Shown one piece after another: positions 42,860 to 50,886 of a DNA stretch of 64,000 nt. The DNA is from Gammaproteobacteria bacterium (lineage in GTDB: Bacteria; Pseudomonadota; Gammaproteobacteria; Pseudomonadales; Halieaceae), in the NCBI GenBank assembly GCA_030433415.1, contig JAUIMF010000006.1, positions 21,604-85,603 of the forward strand, written 5' to 3'. Numbering within the stretch: position 1 is the first letter of the stretch; every line of letters begins with the position of its first letter. The notes beneath the pieces are model-generated. The model searched no databases, was not told the DNA's origin, and saw nothing but the letters and a program-made list of their open reading frames with translations. The translations under genes were made by a program, and so were the position numbers.

Positions 42860-44053
42860 TCAGCGCCGCAACACCGAGAGCAATTCGACATGGGGTGTCT
42901 GCGGGAACAGGTCGACGGGTTGCACGGATTCCAGCGCGAAGCCGCTCGCCAGCAGGATCTGGGCATCGCGCCGGTAAGTCGCAAGATCACACGAGATGTA
43001 GAGCGCCGTGTTCAGCTCGACCGCCCGGCTAAGAAGCGCCCCCATTTCGGCGAAACCATCGCGGGGTGGATCCAGCACCAGCAGCGTCGCGTTTTCGCAT
43101 TGGGCGTCGAGTTGGGACACGCCATCGCGTCGAGCGAGATCCGCGCACGTGGCGGTGACGCCGCGTAGCTCGCGGGCCGCGAGTTCCTCTATGGCAGGTG
43201 CGAAGCTGTCCACCGCCAATACGCTCGAGCAGTACTTAGCCATGACTTGCGTAAAGTTTCCAGAACCGGCGAACAGTTCTACCGCCGCCGGTGGGGCATT
43301 CAGCGCAGCAAGCTGGGCTTCGAGCCACTGGATCATGCGCTGGTTCTGTTCAGTATTGCCCTGGCGAAATGGGCGCCGCTGTTCGGGCGTGATCGTGTCG
43401 GCAGTCACGTCATCGTCGATATGCAGCGTGGACCAGGCGCGCTGTCGTGCTGGCCGCCACGCAGGCTCGGGCAACCGCTGGCGAAGGTCTGCCAGCGTCT
43501 GCTGGTTCCGCTCGTTGAGGATCGGGCAAACGGTGATATCCACGATATTCCGCGACCCTGCGGCCATATATCCCAGCTGTTTGCCGTCGCTTTTGAACTG
43601 GGCGCGGTTGCGATACCCCAGAGCCTGCGGTGACCCCCAGATGGGAGCGATGAGCTCGTCCTGGCACAGCCCGGCGAGAGCAGACGTGACACGCGTGGCT
43701 TTGGCCTGCAGCTGCGCCGGGTAACTCATGAACTGCCAGGGGCAGCCACCGCAGTATTCGCCAGAGAAGCCGTGGTGCGGGCAGGGAGGGTCGATACGAT
43801 CTGGTGATGGATGAGTGAGTTTCAGGGCCTGGGCAAAGCCGATGCGACCTTTGGTGCCCGTTACTTCGAAAACGCCTTCTTCACCCGGCCAGACGCCCGG
43901 CACAAAGAACACGCGCCCGTCATCCCGGGCAACCACGCCGTGCCCCTGGCTGTTCAGGTCTCGCACTGAGCCTGAAAAGGGCTCGCTGCGCTCGCCCTGG
44001 CGCTGTTTCGCCGCCGAGCGCTGACCATTTCGTTTGCCGTACCGTCGTTTCAT
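42860..44053 (-). CDS. rlmD: 23S rRNA (uracil-5-)-methyltransferase RlmD (RumA)
   Basis: A 397-residue SAM-dependent m5U methyltransferase. It has an N-terminal TRAM-like domain (GHGVVARDDGRVFFVPGVWP), the Fe-S cysteines in CPHHGFSGEYCGGCP plus a fourth in TVCPIL, a SAM motif (VELFAGSGNF), DPPRDGF and the catalytic Cys in YISCDLATYRRD. RlmD is preferred over RlmC because of the TRAM domain, but the two cannot be firmly separated here. Confidence 0.88.
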   Translation of the reverse strand: MKRRYGKRNGQRSAAKQRQGERSEPFSGSVRDLNSQGHGVVARDDGRVFFVPGVWPGEEGVFEVTGTKGRIGFAQALKLTHPSPDRIDPPCPHHGFSGEYCGGCPWQFMSYPAQLQAKATRVTSALAGLCQDELIAPIWGSPQALGYRNRAQFKSDGKQLGYMAAGSRNIVDITVCPILNERNQQTLADLRQRLPEPAWRPARQRAWSTLHIDDDVTADTITPEQRRPFRQGNTEQNQRMIQWLEAQLAALNAPPAAVELFAGSGNFTQVMAKYCSSVLAVDSFAPAIEELAARELRGVTATCADLARRDGVSQLDAQCENATLLVLDPPRDGFAEMGALLSRAVELNTALYISCDLATYRRDAQILLASGFALESVQPVDLFPQTPHVELLSVLRR

Positions 44054-44216
44054 GGGGGAATGGTTTCATGCGCTGGCTCTGTTGCCTAGAGGTTCCGTGA
44101 AATCGAGATTCGCGCAACACTCGTTCCGCAAATTGGTGCTTGAGCTTTATCGGTCGAGGTGAAATGAATACCGGTGCGCTATGCTGGGATCAGGCTACTC
44201 ACACAAGGATTTGCTC

Positions 44217-44588
44217 ATGATTGGATATGTCACCCTGGGAACCAATGATCTGGAACGCGCCACGGCCTTCTATGACGCCCTTTTTGCCGAGATGGGTGGG
44301 TCGCGCATGATGGAAGAAGAGGGCTATTTTGTAGCCTGGAGCTCCGAAGCACCGGGGGCAGCCCTGGCGGCCTCACGTCCCTTTGACGGCAACGCCGCCA
44401 CGGTCGGCAACGGAGTCATGGTGGCGCTGGCGGTAGCTACGGAGGATGACGTTCAGCGCGTACATGCCCGGGCCCTGGAACTGGGAGGGTCCGACGAGGG
44501 CGCTCCCGGTCCACGCGGCGACAATTTTTACGCCGGCTACTTTCGCGATCTCGACGGCAACAAACTCAACGTATTCGTCGCGGGTTGA
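44217..44588 (+). CDS. VOC-family (glyoxalase-like) protein
   Basis: A 123-residue vicinal-oxygen-chelate protein beginning MIGYVTLGTNDLERATAFYD and ending with YFRDLDGNKLNVF, the usual beta-alpha-beta-beta-beta halves. ATG 44217 has AAGGA 6 bases upstream; the longer frame from 44181 has no such site. Its reaction is unknown. Confidence 0.85.
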   Translation: MIGYVTLGTNDLERATAFYDALFAEMGGSRMMEEEGYFVAWSSEAPGAALAASRPFDGNAATVGNGVMVALAVATEDDVQRVHARALELGGSDEGAPGPRGDNFYAGYFRDLDGNKLNVFVAG

Positions 44589-44663
44589 TTGGCTGAGTAA
44601 AGGGCGCTGGCGAATCCGCGGTCATCGTCTGCGTTACGTTTTGTGGATGTACGAAATCCGGAC

Positions 44664-45461
44664 TCATAGCGCCTTTCGTGCAACGACGATAAAGCTATCG
44701 GGTCGGTCGGGCATAGTTTCGGCCACGTAAACCAGTTTCATGCCCAGATACCGAACGACCTCCACGATCTCGTCCTGCGTCCAGACGTGGAAGTGGATGA
44801 CATCATTGGCAAAGCGAAAGTCCCAGTCCCACATCGCCGCGCCCCACTGACGCTCGTATTCGCGCTTCTCGAGAGCGAAGTTCTCATTCGCGGACCAGCC
44901 CAATTCGATCTCTTCGATGTGACTGCGATCCGGCTCATCGGTCAGCTTGGCCAGATCTTCAATGTGATGGGCGAGCGTGGTCTTGGCGCGATGTCGATCA
45001 AAGGTGCGATCACCGTGGGGCAGTATCAGAAAGAGCGTGCCCCCGGGGCGCAGCACACGCAGCCATTCATGCAGGGTCTTCAGCGTGTTCTGGCAGTGCT
45101 CGAGAACGTGCGAGGCAATGAGGTAATCGTAGCTGGCATCAGCACGGGGAATCGCCGATGCCTCTGCCACCAAATCCGGTGAGCGCGTGCCATCCTTGTT
45201 GTCGGTATGTTTATCGAGGTACTCCGTGCGCCCCCGGTCGCCATAGGGATGCTTACCCGGGCCGATCTCGATGCCCTGGCCTGCACAGAGCCGGCGAACC
45301 AGGCGATGCGTGGAGCCGGGGCGGTATCGGGCATAGAGAGCATTGAGGTGCTGGCGCAGGGAATCCGGAAGCAGACTGGCGATGGGGCTGAGTCGGCTCA
45401 AGTTGAATCTCGCTATTGTGGATTCGCTCGAGCATACCCTGTTATGCCGCTGGTGTGCCAA
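44664..45461 (-). CDS. Class I SAM-dependent methyltransferase
   Basis: A 265-residue protein with motif I GIEIGPGKHPYGD, an acidic residue at TEYLDKHTD and the post-I segment ASHVLEHCQNTLKTLHEWLR followed by LRPGGTLFLILPHGD. This type is common among small-molecule or sugar methyltransferases. The N-terminal start is uncertain. The substrate is not apparent and the neighbours do not help. Confidence 0.8.
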   Translation of the reverse strand: MAHQRHNRVCSSESTIARFNLSRLSPIASLLPDSLRQHLNALYARYRPGSTHRLVRRLCAGQGIEIGPGKHPYGDRGRTEYLDKHTDNKDGTRSPDLVAEASAIPRADASYDYLIASHVLEHCQNTLKTLHEWLRVLRPGGTLFLILPHGDRTFDRHRAKTTLAHHIEDLAKLTDEPDRSHIEEIELGWSANENFALEKREYERQWGAAMWDWDFRFANDVIHFHVWTQDEIVEVVRYLGMKLVYVAETMPDRPDSFIVVARKAL

Positions 45462-45490
45462 AACCAGCGGCGGTTGGGGTGAGCGAGAAC

Positions 45491-46426
45491 TCAGGTCACC
45501 ACAGACAGGAACGTGTCGTGGAGTTTGCGGTGGGCGACATCCAGGCCGCCACCTTCACCGAGGCCTTCCCAGGTCCAATGGATCGGCTCCCAATCCGGGT
45601 AGGGCGCGGTGCCGCCCATGAAGGTCTCGAAGCGATTACCCGAGGGGTCCCAGGCGTAGATGGTTCCACCACGGGTAATGCCGTGGCGCGTGGGGCCAAT
45701 ATCGATCTTGACGTCGTTGACCGCCATGATGTCGGCGGCGCGCAGAACGCGTTCCCAGGAATCGGGCAGGAACGAGATATGGTGCAGCCGTCCCGGCTCG
45801 GGATGCTCCACAAAGGCTATATCGTGTGCCTTGTTCGAGCATGACAGCCACAATGCGCCTTTCTCGTCACTGTCGGGTAGCGTTACATATTCTGTCAGGT
45901 AGAACCCCAGTACGTTGGTAAAGAGGTCCAGTACCTCTTTGACATTGGGTCCGTAAAGCAGCATGTGGTCAAGGCGTACGGGACAGATACCCTTGTCGTG
46001 ACCGGGGCACCAGGACTTGGGGTTTACCTGGCCCAGGGGATTGCCGAACTGCGTTTTGGTCGCGTAGAGCTCCATGGTGTGTCCGGTGGGGATCACAAAG
46101 CGAACGCGCTCACCGGTTTCGAGCATGTCGCCCGCAGGCACGCGCTCCGTCGCAACGCCGTAGGCGTTCAGGTCTTTCTCGAGTTGATCGAGCGTCGCCT
46201 CGTCGGCGACTTTAAAGCCCACGAACTCCACCCCGGCGGTGTCGGCTTCACGCAGGATCACGCTGCTGTGATCGCGTTCCTCGAAGGTCTTGAAGTAAAC
46301 CCTGCCTTTGTCGTCGCGGCCGGTCTCTACCAGGCCCATGACGTTGGTATAGAAATCTACACCTTCATTGAGATCGAGTACGTTGAGCAGCATGTGGCCC
46401 GGCCGTGTTACGCCTGTCAGTGCCAT
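45491..46426 (-). CDS. Catechol 2,3-dioxygenase (extradiol ring-cleavage)
   Basis: A 311-residue two-domain extradiol dioxygenase. The Fe(II) ligands are expected to be His in VRLDHMLLYG, His in GRLHHISF and Glu in NRFETFMGG; the last lies in the usual GNRFE motif. The enzyme cleaves catechols next to the diol. No other meta-pathway gene is nearby, so the pathway context is lacking. Confidence 0.92.
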   Translation of the reverse strand: MALTGVTRPGHMLLNVLDLNEGVDFYTNVMGLVETGRDDKGRVYFKTFEERDHSSVILREADTAGVEFVGFKVADEATLDQLEKDLNAYGVATERVPAGDMLETGERVRFVIPTGHTMELYATKTQFGNPLGQVNPKSWCPGHDKGICPVRLDHMLLYGPNVKEVLDLFTNVLGFYLTEYVTLPDSDEKGALWLSCSNKAHDIAFVEHPEPGRLHHISFLPDSWERVLRAADIMAVNDVKIDIGPTRHGITRGGTIYAWDPSGNRFETFMGGTAPYPDWEPIHWTWEGLGEGGGLDVAHRKLHDTFLSVVT

Positions 46427-46628
46427 GATTTTTTCCTCTTAGCATTAAACACCGGGTATGGAATCTAGCGGTGCAGTGCGACTTGCGAAAGCGCTTAATC
46501 ACGGCTCGTTGATGTTGATCAAAAATCGGGCTCGATTTGTTGTACGCGGCGCGGAATCTGTCTTGTGACCCGCTTGAACGACTGGTTCAGGCTCTGGGCA
46601 GACGCCGCGATTTTCTGGTTGAGATGTT

Positions 46629-49600
46629 TCAGAACGCGTAGTTCACATTGAGTCCAAGCAATTCCTGGTTTTCATTGCTGCGGCCGGTTACGGTTGTGAC
46701 GTACGCTTCAAAGCTCAGGCGTTCACCCCGTTGCGTGCGCAGGCCGGCATTGACTACGAAGCCATTGTCGTCGGTGACGGTGCGTGACTCATTGGCGTCG
46801 ACCTCGTAGCCCAGCGACAGGTAGGGGTTCCAGCGCTCACCGTGGTAGCTGACTTCGCCGGCGATACTGAAGCGACCGAGCGTGAGGTCCTTCAACTGCA
46901 CGACTTCACCGCGACCCGTTCTGTAGGCATCGTAGCTTTCTCTGGAATAGTTGTAGGCGGCCTTCGCCAGATACGACAGATTCCCACGCTGCATAACCGC
47001 TGTCAGATCCAGGCCCACAGACAAACGCTCGGAATCAAAGTTTGCCCGCTGGGCCTCGCGTGCGCCAAAGGCTTTTTCTTCCAGCTCGTTGTCGAGCTGC
47101 GCCCAGGTGAAATTGATGCTGCTGTACAGCCAGTCATTGAAGGCGATGCCACCGTAGGCGCCAACAAGAATACCGTCGTTTTCCTGCACGCCCGATATGG
47201 CGCGATATTCCACTTCGCTGTCTTCATAGCCTGCGAACAAACCCAGGACGGAGCGGGAGCCAACCAGGCGATCTGCTCCCAGAAGGAAGTTCGTGGTGTC
47301 GCCATCGATTTTCTGCAGCCCCGTTGCGCCGGGCAGCACTGCGCGCTGGTCGTAGCGGGTGGGTGTGACGTTGAGCCAGACGCTACCCGTTGCCCCCATG
47401 TCCGCAGCGGTTTCATCACCGGCCGAAAGACCTGTGGCAAAACCGATGGGGCTGGCGGCAACGGCGCTGGTACCACTGCCGGTGCCCAGCAGGCTCATAA
47501 TGCTGTTGGCGACCTGGGTCTGGATAATTTCGGGTACTACCCGCACAAATACACTGAGCTGTTGTGCATTGGTGGTTTCGAGAATATCGCCTTGAATCAG
47601 ACCGTCGATTCGCTCCAGTGTCAGAACCACGCTCTCGGCTGTGTAAGACAGCGATGCGTCAAGGTAAGGCTGGGTCGTGTTGACACCCGCGAAGGTGCCC
47701 GACAGCCCACCATCGGCGCGCAGAATGGTGTAGTCCCGTGCGACGGACCAGGTGCCGTCGTTGCTGACGGCATTCACCTGGCCACCGTTAAGCGCGATCG
47801 TGCCGGTCGTCGAGAGCAGGTCGCTGGTACCATCCTCAAGCGCGTCTATCCGAAACACCACGCTGGAGTCGAACACCAGATTGGGTGCGGGTAGGGACTC
47901 GGTCGTCGCAACCCCGTCGGCGAGGTCGAAGGTACCGCTCAGGTTGACCTGTTCGAAGTCTTCAAAGTTCGCAGTGACCCGATTGGCGCCGCCAAGCGAG
48001 ACATCCAGAAAACGCAGAATGTCGAAGCCATCATCACCACTCACCGTGCCCGTCACGATCAGTCCGCCCCGAGCCACAAAGGTATCGTTGCCCGCGCCGA
48101 GGGTCACGGAGCCGTTGATATCACCACTGGAATCGACGGTGTCGTCGTCACTGCCAAGGGTGATATTGCCCGCGAGCGTACCCGTATTTTCGATCGATGT
48201 TGTACCCGAAAATACGATATCGCCTTCGATCAGGCCCCGGTTTACCACGCTGAGGCCGTCTGCGGTTCCCGAGATTGCGGTGGGGCCGCGAATGATTCCC
48301 GCGGACTCGTTGACGATAGACATGCTGCCCTGGTCGATGGCAATCGCACTGGGGGAGAACGTGGTGTCCTGAATGATCTCGATGGTGCCGGTATTGGTGA
48401 GATTCATGTTCTGGATTCCCGCCAGCTTGCCGACGCCGACAAAGCCCGCCCTGATCAGCCCGTTGTTGACCACATCTACCGAGTCATTCCACAGATCCGG
48501 TGTTGTCGCGACCAGCGATGGTACAAAGGCGAATATGCCGTAGCCGTTCTCTTCGCTGCGGGCGATGATCGTGCCTTCGTTGGTGACTGTGCCAGCCTGA
48601 AATTCAACGCCCTCGCCCGTCGCGTCGATGATCCCGCTGTCGGTGTTCACGAAGGTCAAGGTCTGGGTATCAAAGTCCGACTGCTCGGGTGTCGTACCCA
48701 GTTCGACGAAGTGATCCAGAAATTCGCCGCTGCCATTGCCGCCGTCGAGCAGGCTGCCGTCGAGGGTGATCGTGCCACTGTTGGTGAAACTGCTGCGACC
48801 ACCGATTTCAAAGGCCGCACCACCCGGTGCGACGGGGCTGGCGAAGTCGGAACCCGATGCCAGTACCGTACCCGCATTGGTGAAGCTCACGTTGTAGCTT
48901 TGACTACCATCAAAGGGCGAGCCCAGAAAGATTCGTGCGCCGGTCAGTAGCCCGCCTGCTTCATTGGTGATGGTCATATTGTCGGCAAATTCAATGCCGG
49001 GTGTCTGGCGACCATCCCTGACGAAAACGATGGGGTCAAAATTGATCCCGCCGGCCACGGGTGTAAATCCCACATCGAAGGTTCCGGAGTTGGTGATGAC
49101 GATGTCATCGGCTTCGCGCCAACGCACCAGGGTGCCGGTGGTATCGGGTCCGAGACGGATGATCCCCGTGAGAGACACCGTGCCGGGCACCGTGCCGTCG
49201 CCACCGTAGACCACCACGGGATTGCCGAAGATGCCACCGCTGAAGTTGCTGCCTGAGACTGAGATCGTGCCGTTGTTGGTGATGGTGTAGGCCGATACGT
49301 TGCCGCTAGTGGCGTTGAAGGGAGAGCCCAGGAAGAGTGCGGTGCCACCAAGGGAGGAGTCTGCGGGCGCCATGGCTATCACGCCGTTGTTGGTGATGCT
49401 GGCCCCACCGCTGAGCGCCAGATTGGATACGACGCCGGATGCGCCGATGTTCAGCGATGACAGTGGTACAAAAGTGTTGATATCAAAGTTCTCTGTGTCG
49501 AGCGTTGCGCTTCCTACGCTGCCATCGACATTAATTTCGAATGGTGGGGGGTTGTTCAAGTCCGCTGGATCGGCCACCGGCAGAATAATCAGCTCATCGA

Positions 49601-49889
49601 TGCTGACTCCGCCGGGCACATTGATTGTTGCCCCATTGACGAAGTCCTCGGGTGTCACAAAGAAGGAGGTGGTGCCAGGGCCGAGGTTGATGACTTCCTG
49701 CGTCAGACCACTGATCGGATTCAGGGAGAGTGCAACACCCAGGTAACAGACGCTGGCCCGAGGATGCCAGAACCGGTCCTGCGATCGATTACGGACCTGC
49801 TTGCCTATCGCCATGGCCTGTACGGCGGTGGCGAGACGAGTCAGCGAACAGAGTGTGTACTGCGTGAACGACGGTTGTCGCGAATCCAT
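46629..49889 (-). CDS. Large autotransporter with beta-barrel translocator
   Basis: A 1086-residue outer-membrane autotransporter. An extended signal region ends near SLNPISGLTQEV. The passenger (to about residue 790) repeats a motif like SxTNxGTI with many Asn, Gly and Thr, typical of beta-helix passengers. The last 270 residues are a barrel (GSVWLNVTPTRYDQRAVLPG) ending LGLNVNYAF, with the C-terminal Phe needed by the BAM machinery. ATG 49889 is chosen; a longer form to 49946 has little support. It is divergent from the hydrolase-caspase-kinase operon, only 49 bp away. Confidence 0.85.
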   Translation of the reverse strand: MDSRQPSFTQYTLCSLTRLATAVQAMAIGKQVRNRSQDRFWHPRASVCYLGVALSLNPISGLTQEVINLGPGTTSFFVTPEDFVNGATINVPGGVSIDELIILPVADPADLNNPPPFEINVDGSVGSATLDTENFDINTFVPLSSLNIGASGVVSNLALSGGASITNNGVIAMAPADSSLGGTALFLGSPFNATSGNVSAYTITNNGTISVSGSNFSGGIFGNPVVVYGGDGTVPGTVSLTGIIRLGPDTTGTLVRWREADDIVITNSGTFDVGFTPVAGGINFDPIVFVRDGRQTPGIEFADNMTITNEAGGLLTGARIFLGSPFDGSQSYNVSFTNAGTVLASGSDFASPVAPGGAAFEIGGRSSFTNSGTITLDGSLLDGGNGSGEFLDHFVELGTTPEQSDFDTQTLTFVNTDSGIIDATGEGVEFQAGTVTNEGTIIARSEENGYGIFAFVPSLVATTPDLWNDSVDVVNNGLIRAGFVGVGKLAGIQNMNLTNTGTIEIIQDTTFSPSAIAIDQGSMSIVNESAGIIRGPTAISGTADGLSVVNRGLIEGDIVFSGTTSIENTGTLAGNITLGSDDDTVDSSGDINGSVTLGAGNDTFVARGGLIVTGTVSGDDGFDILRFLDVSLGGANRVTANFEDFEQVNLSGTFDLADGVATTESLPAPNLVFDSSVVFRIDALEDGTSDLLSTTGTIALNGGQVNAVSNDGTWSVARDYTILRADGGLSGTFAGVNTTQPYLDASLSYTAESVVLTLERIDGLIQGDILETTNAQQLSVFVRVVPEIIQTQVANSIMSLLGTGSGTSAVAASPIGFATGLSAGDETAADMGATGSVWLNVTPTRYDQRAVLPGATGLQKIDGDTTNFLLGADRLVGSRSVLGLFAGYEDSEVEYRAISGVQENDGILVGAYGGIAFNDWLYSSINFTWAQLDNELEEKAFGAREAQRANFDSERLSVGLDLTAVMQRGNLSYLAKAAYNYSRESYDAYRTGRGEVVQLKDLTLGRFSIAGEVSYHGERWNPYLSLGYEVDANESRTVTDDNGFVVNAGLRTQRGERLSFEAYVTTVTGRSNENQELLGLNVNYAF

Positions 49890-49938
49890 GTGGTTTTCCC
49901 TATGCTGCCCAGGCAATGATTGGCGCAGGCAGTTATCA

Positions 49939-50886
49939 GTGATCATTCTCCAACGGGACCGAAGCGCCCGTGGCAGGAATTCGGCCTTCTACCGCCCCTA
50001 CGCGTGTTTTAGGAGGATTTGGGTTCATTGCATCGGGTTGTTGCTGGTGGGATGTACGGGGTTTGGGGGTGATAGCGCGGAACCACGGCGACTTGCCAGT
50101 CTTGTTGATCCCGGCTGGAGCGTGGCACTGCATGAGGCGGGTGATGTCGCCGTTGCAATAACCTGGCGCCGCGATCACGATCAAGCGTTCTCATCGGGTA
50201 CGTCCGACGTCCTCACGGTTTTCATCGAGGGCGATGGTTATGCATGGCAAACGCGCTCATTGCCCTCGCAAGACCCCACGCCGCAAAACCCCCTGGCACT
50301 CAAACTTGCGCTCTCGGGCGTCGGGAATGCGCGTATGGCCTATATGGCCAGGCCGTGCCAGTTCGAAGCCCGGTCGTACCGCGGCTGCGAACCGGATTTA
50401 TGGACGCATCGTCGCTACGGCGAGAAAAATCTGGCTGCAATGTCTGGCGCCCTGGACCAACTGAACAAGGAGGGTAAAGCGGTGATTTTAGTGGGCTATT
50501 CCGGGGGCGGCGTCATGGCGGCCCTGCTCGCTGCCACGCGGGTCGATGTGGTGGGATTCGTCACCATCGCGGCGAACCTGGATACCGTGTCCTGGACCCG
50601 CCATCACGGCGTATCGCCGCTGTCGGGCTCCCTGTCTCCATTGGATTACACCTCACGCCTTGCCGCGACCCCGCAGGTGCATTGGGTCGGTGGCGCCGAT
50701 GCCGTTGTGCCGCCCACAATTGTGTCGACCTACCTGAATAAGATTGGATTGGCCGAGAGCGGGCACCTGGTAATAAAGACTGACTACGATCATCGCTGCT
50801 GCTGGGTGCGGGACTGGCCGCAGCTGTACACGCAAGCCATGAAACGTTTGAGTTGGCAGATCACGCAACGTGAGCCTGAGCGGTGA
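49939..50886 (+). CDS. Lipoprotein-type alpha/beta hydrolase upstream of the caspase gene
   Basis: A 315-residue protein with a likely lipobox (LLLVGC) after an unusually long, Arg-rich N-terminal stretch. The nucleophile motif is GYSGGG; a possible acid is Asp in GGADAVVPP and the His lies in DYDHRCCW. Cys pairs in RPCQFEARSYRGCEPDLW suggest disulfides, in keeping with a periplasmic location. GTG 49939 is the best start I find; an AGGAGG at 50011 has no canonical start at the right distance. The stop overlaps the next start (TGATG). Confidence 0.65.
   Translation: MIILQRDRSARGRNSAFYRPYACFRRIWVHCIGLLLVGCTGFGGDSAEPRRLASLVDPGWSVALHEAGDVAVAITWRRDHDQAFSSGTSDVLTVFIEGDGYAWQTRSLPSQDPTPQNPLALKLALSGVGNARMAYMARPCQFEARSYRGCEPDLWTHRRYGEKNLAAMSGALDQLNKEGKAVILVGYSGGGVMAALLAATRVDVVGFVTIAANLDTVSWTRHHGVSPLSGSLSPLDYTSRLAATPQVHWVGGADAVVPPTIVSTYLNKIGLAESGHLVIKTDYDHRCCWVRDWPQLYTQAMKRLSWQITQREPER

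Noticed and set aside
46842..47894. Long plus-strand open frame of about 350 codons opposite the autotransporter
   Set aside because: It is antisense to the conserved barrel, has odd Cys/His-rich content and matches no family; it is a shadow of the real gene.
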